28,734 nt of DNA, from assembly GCA_025363495.1 (NCBI GenBank), contig JANYDR010000389.1:1-28734 (forward strand), in the 5' to 3' direction. This stretch comes from Cyclobacteriaceae bacterium (GTDB taxonomy: Bacteria > Bacteroidota > Bacteroidia > Cytophagales > Cyclobacteriaceae). Shown in pieces: positions 14,345 to 23,295 of this stretch. The stretch's first letter is position 1; the number at the start of each line of letters is the position of its first letter. Position numbers and translations under genes: made by a program. The notes beneath the pieces were generated by a model. The model saw only the letters and a list, made by a program, of their open reading frames with translations. It had not been told where the DNA came from and searched no databases.

Positions 14345-15460
14345 ATGAAAAAAAATCTTTTGGTTCCTACGCTGCTGTTGGTCTTAAGTGCAGCTTTCTC
14401 TCAAGGACAAGATGCCCTGCTGGAAAATGGCAGGAAGAAATTCATGGCAAAAGATTACGCAGGAGCGAAGACGGACTTGACAAAATATCTTGAGGTCAAT
14501 CCAAAAAACAAAATCGCCCTCGATCTCCGTGGACAGGTTCGTGCTGCACTGGAAGATTTTTACGGAGCGGTGAGTGACTACACGGTTGCGCTGGACATAG
14601 ACTCAACATTCGCCGATGCTCTCAATCATCGCGGTGAAGCAAAAACAAATCTGGATGATGATGAAAGTGCTATCATTGATCTCGATAAAGCAATTCGTTT
14701 CAATCCAAAATTAACAGATGCTTACACCAATCGCGGTTTTGCCAAATACAATCTCGAAGATTTTCAGGAAGCCTATTTCGATTTTTCAAAAGCACTTGAG
14801 CTCGGCCCGGTAGATTCAGATAAATATTTTAACCGCGCGGTGATAAAAGCCGAGTTAGGAGAATTTGTAAGTGCTATTGATGATTATACGAAAGCGATCG
14901 AGCTGGATAAAGACGATGCGGGACTTTATAATCGTCGAGGCGTTGCCTATTACCAAACCAGTAATTTCGATAAAGCTATTACTGACTACGATGTGGCAAT
15001 CAAACTTGATCCAAAAGACCCCATAAAGTTTGAGAATCGTGCGCTTGCAAAAAGTGCCAAGGAGGATTTTAAAAGTGCGATGGAGGATTATACGAAATCA
15101 ATTGAGCTTAGTAGTGATGACCCGGAAACATATAATTTAAGAGGTGTTTTGAGGAATACGCTTCTGGAGTATGATGGAGCTATTGCTGATTATACCAAAG
15201 CGATTGAACTCGATAATACCAATCCGACTTACTTTGACAATCGCGCACTTAGCAAAACAGAAAAAGACGATTATGCCGGGGCCGTGGAAGATTACTCTTC
15301 CTCAATCAGTCTTTATCCTAATGATCCGGAAACATATCTGCAACGTGGTTTGGTTAAGTTGATGATGAATAACAACTACGACGGTTGTCTCGATTTAAAG
15401 CATGCTGATGAATTAGGTGCAACGGAGGCGAAGGCAGCAATTAAAAAAAGTTGTAAATAA
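14345..15460 (+). CDS. Exported TPR-repeat protein
   Basis: 371 residues: signal peptide MKKNLLVPTLLLVLSAAFSQ, then about ten tetratricopeptide repeats of 34 residues running nearly to the end. Repeats show the canonical pattern, e.g. YNRRGVAYYQTSNFDKAITD, YTNRGFAKYNLEDFQEAYFD and TYNLRGVLRNTLLEYDGAIA. The C-terminus, DGCLDLKHADELG...IKKSCK, is a common ending of Bacteroidota TPR proteins. Such proteins scaffold interactions in the periplasm; the partner is unknown. ATG 14345 starts the signal peptide; an in-frame ATG 21 bases upstream adds nothing. Convergent with the DUF2752 gene, with a small hairpin between. Confidence 0.88.
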   Translation: MKKNLLVPTLLLVLSAAFSQGQDALLENGRKKFMAKDYAGAKTDLTKYLEVNPKNKIALDLRGQVRAALEDFYGAVSDYTVALDIDSTFADALNHRGEAKTNLDDDESAIIDLDKAIRFNPKLTDAYTNRGFAKYNLEDFQEAYFDFSKALELGPVDSDKYFNRAVIKAELGEFVSAIDDYTKAIELDKDDAGLYNRRGVAYYQTSNFDKAITDYDVAIKLDPKDPIKFENRALAKSAKEDFKSAMEDYTKSIELSSDDPETYNLRGVLRNTLLEYDGAIADYTKAIELDNTNPTYFDNRALSKTEKDDYAGAVEDYSSSISLYPNDPETYLQRGLVKLMMNNNYDGCLDLKHADELGATEAKAAIKKSCK

Positions 15461-15493
15461 AAATTAAAGAATAAAAAAATTGATGCTGGTTTG

Positions 15494-15512
15494 AGAATGG
15501 ACTCATTCTTTT
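15494..15512. terminator. Hairpin between TPR and DUF2752 genes
   Basis: AGAATG/CATTCT, 6-bp stem with GACT loop, followed by TTTCATTTCTTCATTTTTAT. It could end the TPR transcript. Confidence 0.45.
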
Positions 15513-15525
15513 CATTTCTTCATTT

Positions 15526-15870
15526 TTATAGATTCCTTCCAATCCAAAATAAAATAACAATCCCCAACACTATCCAGATGGCTATCGGGCCATACAAAGC
15601 TTTGCGTATGCGCAATAGTTTTTCAGATAGAGATACGTTCTCCAACACAAAGCCTAACAGGAGATAGGGGATTGAAATAATCAACAATGGATTTAAGAAA
15701 AATGCATCCCTGATATTCAGATTAAGCATCTGATGGATTGCGCGCTGAGAACCACATCCGGAGCATTCATAGCCAGTAAGTTGTTTTACAGGGCACTTCG
15801 GAAAGAAATTAGTATTAATAGAAGGATCAAAATTTTTGTAAACAAAAATCAATCCTGCTACTGCCACCAA
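15526..15870 (-). CDS. DUF2752 membrane protein (start uncertain)
   Basis: About 114 residues. A hydrophobic N-terminal segment (VAVAGLIFVY) precedes FFPKCPVKQLTGYECSGCGSQRAIHQML, whose CP..LTG.EC.GCG..RA.H core defines DUF2752, then two further hydrophobic segments (NPLLIISIPYLLLGFVL and IAIWIVLGIVILFWIG). Function unknown; the cysteines suggest a metal or disulfide site. No ATG lies near the expected start. The only in-frame ATG (16041) would put 158 bases over the upstream gene in another frame. The TTG at 15870 (or GTG at 15867), just past the upstream stop, is the more likely start, implying coupling with the CD225 gene. Confidence 0.7.
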   Translation of the reverse strand: MVAVAGLIFVYKNFDPSINTNFFPKCPVKQLTGYECSGCGSQRAIHQMLNLNIRDAFFLNPLLIISIPYLLLGFVLENVSLSEKLLRIRKALYGPIAIWIVLGIVILFWIGRNL

Positions 15871-15883
15871 TAATAGAATGAGC

Positions 15884-16174
15884 TTAGGGATTTTGCATTG
15901 CCCCCATAATTGCTGCGCCGCCAAGGAAAAAGAAGAAAAGTATATAACAAATTGCGACAACGGCTCCGGCAATAAGAGCAATCTTCGTCCACTTACCTGC
16001 ATCTGATGACGCCTGTTTGGCCCCAGCAATATCACCCGCATAAAAACGGGATTCCACTTTTGTCGCGTTCACAATCCCAACTATTCCGAGAGGCGGACAA
16101 CAAAAGACAGTTACCAAAATGGATTCAAGCAACCACGATTTGGGCGGCTTTTGTCCAGTGTTTTGATTATCCAT
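15884..16174 (-). CDS. CD225/dispanin-family small membrane protein
   Basis: 96 residues: polar N-terminus MDNQNTGQKPPKSWLLESIL, first hydrophobic segment with FCCPPLGIVGIVNATKVESR, an amphipathic loop with YAGDIAGAKQASSDAGKWTK, then a second transmembrane helix (IALIAGAVVAICYILFFFFL). The 'CCPPLGIVGIVNA...A.ASS.A..W' signature is the CD225/dispanin domain, best known from animal IFITM and synDIG proteins; bacterial members are of unknown role. ATG 16174 is chosen since upstream residues are unlike the family. It precedes the DUF2752 gene, a recurrent pairing in Bacteroidota as I recall it. Confidence 0.82.
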   Translation of the reverse strand: MDNQNTGQKPPKSWLLESILVTVFCCPPLGIVGIVNATKVESRFYAGDIAGAKQASSDAGKWTKIALIAGAVVAICYILFFFFLGGAAIMGAMQNP

Positions 16175-16251
16175 AGAATTTAGAGTAAGGTTTTTCCGGT
16201 AAGGGTAAGTTAAGAAAGTTTCCGGGGCAGCCAACACTCACAAACATTGTT

Positions 16252-16259
16252 TATTTTTG
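16252..16259 (+). promoter_or_regulatory. Possible -7 box upstream of the DinB gene
   Basis: TATTTTTG matches TAnnTTTG, 14 nt before the ATG at 16274. No clear -33 TTG at the expected distance. Confidence 0.3.
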
Positions 16260-16273
16260 ATAAAGACATCTTC

Positions 16274-16798
16274 ATGCATCCTTCCCTGCAAAAGTTATTC
16301 GTCGCAATTGAATTACAACGAAAAGAAACGCTCGACTCTGTTCAGCATTTGACTGAAGATCAACTCAACAAACCAGCGGCTCCAGGTAAATGGTCCATTT
16401 CAGAAATCCTGAGTCATGTAGTTAGCGGAGAACGTATGTCTCTACAATACATCCAAAAGAAAATTCAGGGCGCAGCCCAGACAAAAGACACTGGCCTGGT
16501 GGAAGAACTAAAAATGATAGTATTGAAAGTGTCACAACGGCTGCCCGGATTAAAGTTCAAAGTACCACGTAGCATGGCTGAGCATACCACTGTTTTTAAT
16601 AACCTCTCAGCAATATCACAGGAATGGGAGCAGGTGCGAAATGAATTTAGATTGCTTCTTGAAAAGATGCCAGATGAGTATCTCAATAAAAAAATTTACA
16701 GACATCCAAGGGCTGGTTATCTCAATGTAAAACATGCACTTATGTTCTTTCGTGAACATCTTATTCATCATACCCCCCAAATCAAAAATTTACTGTGA
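16274..16798 (+). CDS. DinB-family (DinB_2) putative metal-dependent protein
   Basis: 174 residues, no signal peptide, four-helix-bundle DinB/YfiT-like fold. Candidate metal ligands: H48 (ISEILSHVVSGERM) and the histidines of FREHLIHHTPQI near 162-166, the usual three-His layout of the superfamily, whose members include thiol-dependent transferases and many unknowns. GKWSISEILSH is the diagnostic N-terminal motif. ATG 16274 is preferred over one 27 bases upstream, since family members begin close to the first helix. The stop overlaps the GTG start of the next gene (GTGA). Confidence 0.82.
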   Translation: MHPSLQKLFVAIELQRKETLDSVQHLTEDQLNKPAAPGKWSISEILSHVVSGERMSLQYIQKKIQGAAQTKDTGLVEELKMIVLKVSQRLPGLKFKVPRSMAEHTTVFNNLSAISQEWEQVRNEFRLLLEKMPDEYLNKKIYRHPRAGYLNVKHALMFFREHLIHHTPQIKNLL

Positions 16799-17592
16799 GG
16801 TATACAGTGCTGATGTTTCTTTTGCTTTCAATCACATGTCTTTCAGCGCAAGACTCAGATTCAACGGATCAGCAAGCGAAAAAACTAAAAAAGAACCTGC
16901 ATTATTACTTCTCGCGCGACACTTCAGCTCATATCAAATCAGTTCGATTCAACTTTCAGTTGGACTTTAGAAACTCTTTTGTCCGCGATTTTCCAATAGA
17001 CATCTATGGAGGCAATTTTGGGTTCGTTCTTCATAGAAAATTCAGAATCGGCGCCGGGTATTATTTTTTCAGTCAACATTTCTCCAATCAGCTGCTTGGA
17101 CTTCGACCTAGTAATGGTATTCCATACACGGATAAAAAGGGAGTTCCGATCCCTGTAGGCAAGCTGACCAACAAACAGCCTTATATACCCGCATCGCAAA
17201 ATCTCGCAGTGAATTACGGCTGCTTGAATTTTACCTACATGTTTTTCAACAGTCGCCTGGTAAATCTTTATATCCCGCTTGAGATTGGGTATGGCACCTT
17301 CAGTGAAAAACTGGTGGATCCATCCGGTTATGATTTTAAAACACTACCAAAATCTCCTAAAGCTTCTACTGGTCGTTTTTGGCCAGGTCAGGTTGGCCTG
17401 ATGGCCGTTACAAAAGTTCACAGGTTGGTTTACGTATTAACTGCCATTGGTTACCGAAAAACACTCCATCAGAAATTTGAAACCGAAAGTGATTTCACCG
17501 ATTTCGAAAGTCAATTTGAAAGCTACTACTATCGTCTTGGTTTGCAAATCCAGATTAGTTCAATCTTAAAGAAACGATTTCGTAAAAAGTAG
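16795..17592 (+). CDS. Predicted outer-membrane beta-barrel protein
   Basis: 265 residues starting at GTG within GTGA of the DinB stop. Signal peptide MRYTVLMFLLLSITCLSAQ, short charged region, then alternating beta strands: SVRFNFQLDFRNSF, FGFVLHRKFRIGAGYYFF, NLAVNYGCLNFTYMFF, LVNLYIPLEIGYGTF, VGLMAVTKVHRLVYVLTAIGYR, YYYRLGLQIQI. The pattern fits an outer-membrane barrel of roughly 8-10 strands, though the end (ILKKRFRKK) lacks a terminal aromatic residue. No named family is recognised. The GTGA overlap suggests translational coupling with the DinB gene. Confidence 0.7.
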   Translation: MRYTVLMFLLLSITCLSAQDSDSTDQQAKKLKKNLHYYFSRDTSAHIKSVRFNFQLDFRNSFVRDFPIDIYGGNFGFVLHRKFRIGAGYYFFSQHFSNQLLGLRPSNGIPYTDKKGVPIPVGKLTNKQPYIPASQNLAVNYGCLNFTYMFFNSRLVNLYIPLEIGYGTFSEKLVDPSGYDFKTLPKSPKASTGRFWPGQVGLMAVTKVHRLVYVLTAIGYRKTLHQKFETESDFTDFESQFESYYYRLGLQIQISSILKKRFRKK

Positions 17593-17702
17593 TAATCTGT
17601 TCCGTTATCATAACCTACCGGCAATAAAAGACTATAATCTTCCTGAGATTTTATTATTACTTTGGTCGCCTGATTTCCCAGTATCAAATAAAAAAACCCT
17701 CC

Positions 17703-20234
17703 ATGAATAGACTTGTTATTCTTTTTCTAATGATCTGCTCTGCAGCTGTTGGACAACCCAAACTGCAATCACCTGCCGAGTTTCTTGGATATGAGCTCGG
17801 TGATCGTTTCACGCGCCACGACAAAGTAGTCGACTATTTTAACCATGTGGACGATGCTTCTTCCAACGTAAAAGTGATGCAATATGGCGAGACCTATGAG
17901 CACCGTCCTTTAATTTACGCCATCATCGCGTCTGCTGAAAACTTTAATAATCTGGAGCAAATCCGTCAGGACAACCTTAAACGTGCCGGCATTATAGATG
18001 GATCTCCTTCCGGAAATAAAGTTGCCATCGTATGGCTAAGCTATAATGTTCATGGAAATGAGGCCAACTCGATGGAAGCCTCTATGAAGACTATTTTTGA
18101 ATTGGTTAATCCTTCTAATGCAAAGACAAAAGAATTTTTGAAAAATACAGTTATCATTATTGACCCTTGCATCAACCCCGACGGACGTGATCGCTACGCA
18201 AATTTTTATAATCAGTACGGAAACTTCCCTCCCAACTCTTCTGGTGATGCAAAAGAGCACCGCGAACCCTGGCCCGGAGGGAGAGCAAATCACTACTTAT
18301 TTGATTTGAACCGTGACTGGGCATGGGAAACACAGGCGGAATCAAAAGCGCGCATTAAAGTGTACAATGAATGGTTCCCTCATGTACACGTTGACTTTCA
18401 TGAGCAAGGCTATAATAATCCCTACTACTTCGCTCCTGCTGCAGAACCCTATCACGATGTAATCAGTAACTGGCAACGTGAATTTCAAGTCATGATTGGA
18501 AAGAACAATGCAAAGTATTTTGATGAACAAGGTTGGTTATATTTTACCAAAGAAGTCTTCGATCTTTATTATCCCAGCTATGGGGATACTTATCCAACAT
18601 ACAGTGGAGCCATTGGAATGACATACGAACAAGGGGGCGGCGGTTTTGGTGGATTAAGTATCACCACACGGGAAGGAGATCCTTTAACATTGAAAGATCG
18701 CCTTACTCATCATTACACTGCGGGCATCTCAACTATTGAAATTACTTCGCTCAATGCAATTCGGGTCGTTGATGAGTTTGAAAAGTTTTCGAAGGAGAAT
18801 ACTAATAGCCCTTCAGCTCCCTACAAAACATACGTGATAAAGAGCGACAACAATTATGATAAAATCAGTCAGCTCACTAAGTGGATGGATACCCATTCAA
18901 TTAAGTATGGTCATCCCTCCGCCGGAAAGCCTTCACGAGGTTTTGAATATCAGACACAAACCACAGCAGCGTTCAATCTCACAACGGACGATATCGTTAT
19001 TAATGTCTATCAGCCAAAGTCAAGGTTTATTACAACATTATTTGAGCCACAGTCAAGGTTGTCGGATTCTGCAACTTACGACATCACTGCATGGAACCTT
19101 ATGTACAATTATGATTTGAAAGCGTATGCGCTTAACGAGCGAATCAATGTTGGTAAAGCTTTTCAACCTAAGGTTGTTGACAATTCGTCTGTCGCATCAA
19201 AGCCATATGCATATGTTTTTAAATATGAAAGTCTGAGGGACGTAGAATTCCTGGCTTCCTTACTTCAGAAAAATGTGAAAGTAAGAGCATCAGTAAGACC
19301 GTTCACAAGTGGCGGACAGCTCTTCGAAGCAGGAACACTGATTGTTACAAGAAGAAACAATGAATCAATTACTGATTTTGATAATGTTGTTCAAAACCTT
19401 GCTAAAAATGCGGGTCGTAAAATTTATACAACTACAACAGGCTTTGTTGAAACAGGAAAAGACTTTGGTTCAGGTTATGTAAATTTCATAAAACCGCCAA
19501 AGGTTGCCGTACTAATTGGGGAGCAAACATCATCACTTAATAGCGGCGAGATCTGGCATTTTTTCGAACAACAACTACATTATCCCATTACACAGTTAGG
19601 CACTGACTATATCAAGACCATCGATCTGAAAAAATATGACGTGCTTGTTGTGCCTGAAGGCAATTATAAATTGTTTGATGATGGCATGCTGGAACAAGTA
19701 AGCACATGGGTATCTGGCGGTGGACGATTAATCATTATCGCAAATGCTCTCCCTACATTCGCGGATAAAAAGGGATTTGGACTAAAGGTTTACGCTACCG
19801 AAACTGAAAAAACAGAGGCAGAGAAAAAAGAAAAAGAAGCGAAAGAAAAAAATTCCTTAGTTCATTATGATGAAGCCGAACGCAAGCAATTATCAGAAGC
19901 AATTTCCGGAGCTATCTATAAAGTAACACTTGATAAATCTCATCCTTTGGCCTTTGGGTTGAAAGAGTTTTATTACACGTTAAAGACAAATGAGCTTCGC
20001 TACGGATTCCTGGAGAACGGCTGGAATGTTGGCGTTATCAAAGGAAATGCCAAGCCTATTCAAGGCTTTGCGGGACAGAAAGTAAATAAAAAATTAGGCA
20101 ACAGCCTCGTGCTGGGCGTGGAAGAAAAGGGGCAAGGAAATATCATTTACCTGGTGGATAATCCAGTCTTCAGAAGCTTCTGGGAAAGCGGAAAAATGGT
20201 TTTTTCCAATGCAATATTCATGGTAGGTCAATAG
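17703..20234 (+). CDS. Secreted M14-family zinc carboxypeptidase-like protein
   Basis: 843 residues. Signal peptide MNRLVILFLMICSAAVGQ. Zinc ligands H117 and E120 (VHGNEANSMEA) and H233 (VDFHEQG) identify an M14 metallopeptidase; DPCINPDGRDRY (about 154-165) is the substrate-binding loop, and GMTYEQGGGG near 305 likely carries the catalytic Glu. A long C-terminal part (about 490-843) has an amidotransferase-like alpha/beta region (PKVAVLIGEQ ... YDVLVVPEGNY ... WVSGGGRLIIIAN), interrupted by a charged linker ETEKTEAEKKEKEAKEK. This two-part layout is common among large exported Bacteroidota M14 proteins. It probably degrades peptides in the periplasm or outside. Followed by a hairpin. Confidence 0.9.
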   Translation: MNRLVILFLMICSAAVGQPKLQSPAEFLGYELGDRFTRHDKVVDYFNHVDDASSNVKVMQYGETYEHRPLIYAIIASAENFNNLEQIRQDNLKRAGIIDGSPSGNKVAIVWLSYNVHGNEANSMEASMKTIFELVNPSNAKTKEFLKNTVIIIDPCINPDGRDRYANFYNQYGNFPPNSSGDAKEHREPWPGGRANHYLFDLNRDWAWETQAESKARIKVYNEWFPHVHVDFHEQGYNNPYYFAPAAEPYHDVISNWQREFQVMIGKNNAKYFDEQGWLYFTKEVFDLYYPSYGDTYPTYSGAIGMTYEQGGGGFGGLSITTREGDPLTLKDRLTHHYTAGISTIEITSLNAIRVVDEFEKFSKENTNSPSAPYKTYVIKSDNNYDKISQLTKWMDTHSIKYGHPSAGKPSRGFEYQTQTTAAFNLTTDDIVINVYQPKSRFITTLFEPQSRLSDSATYDITAWNLMYNYDLKAYALNERINVGKAFQPKVVDNSSVASKPYAYVFKYESLRDVEFLASLLQKNVKVRASVRPFTSGGQLFEAGTLIVTRRNNESITDFDNVVQNLAKNAGRKIYTTTTGFVETGKDFGSGYVNFIKPPKVAVLIGEQTSSLNSGEIWHFFEQQLHYPITQLGTDYIKTIDLKKYDVLVVPEGNYKLFDDGMLEQVSTWVSGGGRLIIIANALPTFADKKGFGLKVYATETEKTEAEKKEKEAKEKNSLVHYDEAERKQLSEAISGAIYKVTLDKSHPLAFGLKEFYYTLKTNELRYGFLENGWNVGVIKGNAKPIQGFAGQKVNKKLGNSLVLGVEEKGQGNIIYLVDNPVFRSFWESGKMVFSNAIFMVGQ

Positions 20235-20254
20235 CTATTAAGATGACCGCAACA

Positions 20255-20282
20255 GAAATCCCGGCCCGAAAACCGGGATTTC
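20255..20282 (+). terminator. Hairpin after the M14 peptidase gene
   Basis: 10-bp perfect stem GAAATCCCGG/CCGGGATTTC with an 8-nt loop, 20 nt after the stop. It has no T-run, so Rho-independent termination would be weak, but the stem is strong. Confidence 0.7.
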
Positions 20283-20359
20283 CTATTGTTCGTTATTTGT
20301 AAGCGTTTGATTCGCGGGAAATAATTAAATTGAGGGTTACTTCAGTAAATAAATTGGCT

Positions 20360-21229
20360 ATGAAAAAAATCTATCTGTTTTTTTGCGCACTGTTAATGGT
20401 CGAGATTTCTTTTGCGCAGGGCGATTCAGAGATTTATCTTTTTGATCTTTCAATCAAAAAAGATAAAGTTTCTATTTCTGATCCTGTCAACATCAGTGCT
20501 CACAAGGGATATGATAATCAACCATCATTTCACCCTGGACAACCAGTGATTTTTTATTCATCCGCAGCCGAGGACGGTCGCACAGATATTCTCAGCTATA
20601 ACTATAAAACAAAAGCAAGAAAATCTATTACGCAGACTCCGGAGCGTGAATACTCTCCCACGGTAACTTTGGATCAGCAGTCTTTATCCTGCATCATCCA
20701 GCGCGATAATGGAGCTCAAGACTTGGGGAAATATCCCATTGAAGGGGGAGAGCCCATGGTCCTTGTTAATAACTTAACTGTTGGATATCATGTGTGGGTT
20801 GATAATAGTCATCTGGGACTTTTTATTCTTGGAACGCCGAATACATTACACTATTTGCGCCTCCCAACAAAAAAAGATACGATCATAGCAGAAAATATTG
20901 GGCGATCATTACACAAAGTACCGGGCGAAACAGCCTTTAGTTTTGTCCATAAAGTCACTGAAAAAGAATGGACGATTAAAAAATTTAACAGTAAGACATT
21001 TAAAATTTCTACAATAACGACCACTCTGCCCGGTCGCGATGATCTTGCCTGGCTGCCGGATGGAAAAATTATTATGAGTGATGGCACGAAGATATTTTTT
21101 AACGATCCAACAAAAGGAACCGCCTGGAACGAAGTACAAGTTTCATCAGGAGCTAATGTATTGAAAGGCGTAACACGTCTTGCCGTCAGTCTTGACGGGA
21201 AAAAATTGGCAGTTGTAGTGAGTGAATAA
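20360..21229 (+). CDS. Exported TolB/PD40-like beta-propeller protein
   Basis: 289 residues. Signal peptide MKKIYLFFCALLMVEISFAQ, then repeats of PD40/WD40-like beta-propeller type: PSFHPGQPVIFYSSAAEDG, DGRTDILSYNYKTKARKSIT, ERDYSP-like REYSPTVTLDQQSL, and DDLAWLPDGKIIMSDG near the end. The pattern 'SP/P.G..I.F.S...G..DIY' is that of TolB-like repeats. Likely a periplasmic or secreted binding protein; partner unknown. ATG 20360 starts the signal peptide; an in-frame TTG 30 bases earlier adds nothing. It ends with TAA directly abutting the stop codon of the minus-strand gene. Confidence 0.78.
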   Translation: MKKIYLFFCALLMVEISFAQGDSEIYLFDLSIKKDKVSISDPVNISAHKGYDNQPSFHPGQPVIFYSSAAEDGRTDILSYNYKTKARKSITQTPEREYSPTVTLDQQSLSCIIQRDNGAQDLGKYPIEGGEPMVLVNNLTVGYHVWVDNSHLGLFILGTPNTLHYLRLPTKKDTIIAENIGRSLHKVPGETAFSFVHKVTEKEWTIKKFNSKTFKISTITTTLPGRDDLAWLPDGKIIMSDGTKIFFNDPTKGTAWNEVQVSSGANVLKGVTRLAVSLDGKKLAVVVSE

Positions 21230-21880
21230 TTATTTTTCGCAAAACGCTCCCTTGGCTATATAAAGCTTCCTAAAAACCGCTGTAATGGTTTGTTTTTGCA
21301 CAGCTGGATCGTGATTGATCAATTCTTTATCCAGCTCTCCTTTCATAACTAATATACCTCCTTCATTAAGACCAAAAACAGCCTCTGTGATTACTTCAGT
21401 ATTTTCAGCTATCAGTTTTTTTAAATATTGATCGTGCTCTTTTATAGCATCAGACAAGTCTGAAAACGTATCCTTGCTAACATTGATCTCATAACGAACA
21501 AAGTTATACATTGTCATTACATAAGGCTCTTTAAGGCTACACACAGAACCTTTTCGTGGTTCATAAGGAAGAATTTCAACATCCCATCGCTGCGCCTGGA
21601 TACCAGGATCGGTACTTAGCCATTCTTCAACTTGTTTTTTTGAATTTGAGTGGAAAATAAAAAGTCCACCACCACCTTCAAAGGGTCCTGCGGCGATAAG
21701 TTTCTCTTCTTTTGCTAATCGTTTAATGTTCGCCTGGTGTCCTTCCATTAGTTTGCTCAGTTGCTCCTTTGGAAGCTCAGCCTTATCCTTCTTACTGTTC
21801 AGAAAAACAAACATGTACTCTTGCCCATGGACGGCCAGAGCGATTGCGGAGAATAATAGAATTAAAATCTTTTTTGTCAT
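21230..21880 (-). CDS. Exported tandem YciI-like (ferredoxin-like) protein
   Basis: 216 residues. Signal peptide MTKKILILLFSAIALAVHG, then two YCII-like alpha/beta repeats: the first from about 20 (EYMFVFLNSKKDKAELPKEQ ... AAGPFEGGGGLFIFHSN ... DPGIQAQRWDVEILPYEP), the second from about 120 (TMYNFVRYEINVSKDTF ... GLNEGGILVMKG ... DPAVQKQTITAVFRKLYIA). The 'AGPF..GGGL.I' and 'DP.....' pieces are the family marks, but catalytic-type His/Asp pairs are only partly kept in the second repeat. Export of a YciI-like dimer fused in one chain is unusual. Function unknown. Stop codon abuts the convergent TolB-like gene. Confidence 0.7.
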   Translation of the reverse strand: MTKKILILLFSAIALAVHGQEYMFVFLNSKKDKAELPKEQLSKLMEGHQANIKRLAKEEKLIAAGPFEGGGGLFIFHSNSKKQVEEWLSTDPGIQAQRWDVEILPYEPRKGSVCSLKEPYVMTMYNFVRYEINVSKDTFSDLSDAIKEHDQYLKKLIAENTEVITEAVFGLNEGGILVMKGELDKELINHDPAVQKQTITAVFRKLYIAKGAFCEK

Positions 21881-21891
21881 AATACTACTAA

Positions 21892-23034
21892 CTATATCAA
21901 TGCCTCCAATAGCCTTTCAAAATCCCTTGCATCATTATAAACATTCGGTGCCACACGCATTGAGTCACCCCGAAATGAAACTGATATTTTCTTTTTCTTC
22001 ACGCGTTCCTTTACATCTTCAATTGATGTCCCTTTCGGGAAACGAACTCCAAACAAATGCTGCCCACGGTGATCATCTTCCTCTATCCAATACCCTACGG
22101 CTCTAAGCTTCTTAATTGTCGGTTGAGAAATTTTCTTACAATACTGTTGAATGTTCTCCGGCTTCCATTGATTAATCTGCTTCAATGCTTCGAGCATCAT
22201 GGGAACCAGAATAAAATTACTATGCTCTCCCACTTCATAACGAAGTGCTCCTGGCTGGTAATTACTTTGATAAATAACAAGACTGGAAAAATTTTCACTA
22301 TCCTGTCGATTTATCCAATTCTCCTCGATAGGCAAACCATTGTTAAAGTACTCACCATAATACGCAAGTCCAATTGAGTAAGGTCCCATCAGCCATTTAT
22401 AACCTCCACATATTAATGCGTCAGGTTGAAATTTCTGAACATCGAAGGGCAATGCTCCCACTGACTGAGTTCCATCAATTACAAGCAATGCTCCCACTTC
22501 ACGTGTGCGCTTTCTTATACTTTCGAGGTCAAAGCGTGTTCCATCAGCCCAATGAACATGACCTAATGAAACAATTTTAGTTTTTGAATCTATGGCTTCC
22601 AATATTCTTTCGTTCCATACTTTACCCCTTGATTCCATTTGATCCGGTGGGGCAATTGCAGTAAGAGTTGATTTCGTATCTAACGTAAGCCGCTGCCAGG
22701 GATAATAATTACTTGGAAACTGCTCTGCGGCAACAATTATTTTATCTCCTGAATTGAGATGAGCATTTTTCACCACCGTTGCCAGTCCATAAGAAACAGA
22801 AGGAATTATAACAATTCTTTTTGGGTCCTTAACATTAATCAGTTTTCCAAATTCACTTCGCAATGGCTCGGATCCTGAGAAGAAATCATTCGCTGAGATC
22901 TGAAAAGGATTTCTCTTTCGTTCAATGCCACTCTTACCAGCCTTCTCTACTGACTTTAAAAGCGGCGACATATATGCACAGTTTAGATATGTTGTCCCTT
23001 TTGGAATGGAAAATTTTGCCCGTTGATTATGCAT
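21892..23034 (-). CDS. PLP-dependent aminotransferase, class V
   Basis: 380 residues, cytoplasmic. PLP-binding Lys213 in ICGGYKWLMGP, Asp187 (VIDGTQSVGA) for the pyridine nitrogen, and the class V core (TYLNCAYMSPL, IPSVSYGLATVV, LGHVHWADGTRFDL). It belongs with cysteine desulfurase/kynureninase-type aminotransferases whose substrates are not fixed by sequence. ATG 23034 is preferred: the family begins at about this point (MHNQRAKFSIPKGTTYLNCA). A longer frame back to 23133 adds 33 residues and overlaps a TTATCCACA site. Confidence 0.82.
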   Translation of the reverse strand: MHNQRAKFSIPKGTTYLNCAYMSPLLKSVEKAGKSGIERKRNPFQISANDFFSGSEPLRSEFGKLINVKDPKRIVIIPSVSYGLATVVKNAHLNSGDKIIVAAEQFPSNYYPWQRLTLDTKSTLTAIAPPDQMESRGKVWNERILEAIDSKTKIVSLGHVHWADGTRFDLESIRKRTREVGALLVIDGTQSVGALPFDVQKFQPDALICGGYKWLMGPYSIGLAYYGEYFNNGLPIEENWINRQDSENFSSLVIYQSNYQPGALRYEVGEHSNFILVPMMLEALKQINQWKPENIQQYCKKISQPTIKKLRAVGYWIEEDDHRGQHLFGVRFPKGTSIEDVKERVKKKKISVSFRGDSMRVAPNVYNDARDFERLLEALI

Positions 23035-23125
23035 ATCGTTAATTGTTTTTTGAGGAATTAAAAAATCCAGAAAGGCTCTCGCTGTGTAAGTTTCGTAATA
23101 ATTTCTTAAAACTAATCGCGATTTT

Positions 23126-23134
23126 TTATCCACA
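23126..23134 (+). other. DnaA-box-like site (TTATCCACA)
   Basis: Exact match to the DnaA 9-mer consensus, just upstream of the aminotransferase start region. A 10-nt palindrome GTTCGCGAAC lies at 23154-23163. Whether it is bound cannot be told from the sequence. Confidence 0.4.
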
Positions 23135-23295
23135 TAAGAAGCACAAATTAGCAGTTCGCGAACAAGTGCTGCGTTAAATCAGCGTTTTCGGGCTGCTTAT
23201 TTCAAATCTGAGACGGGGAATGATTTTTGTAAAATTGTTAAAGGTTACCAATTGTTTCGACAAAGAATAAATAAATGTACTGAACACGAAGGGCT

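Noticed and set aside
15871..16041. N-terminal extension of the DUF2752 frame from ATG 16041
   Set aside because: It overlaps the CD225 gene in another frame and encodes no family-like sequence.
23035..23133. Aminotransferase start at 23133
   Set aside because: The extra 33 residues are not family-like and the shorter start matches the usual N-terminus; kept only as an alternative.
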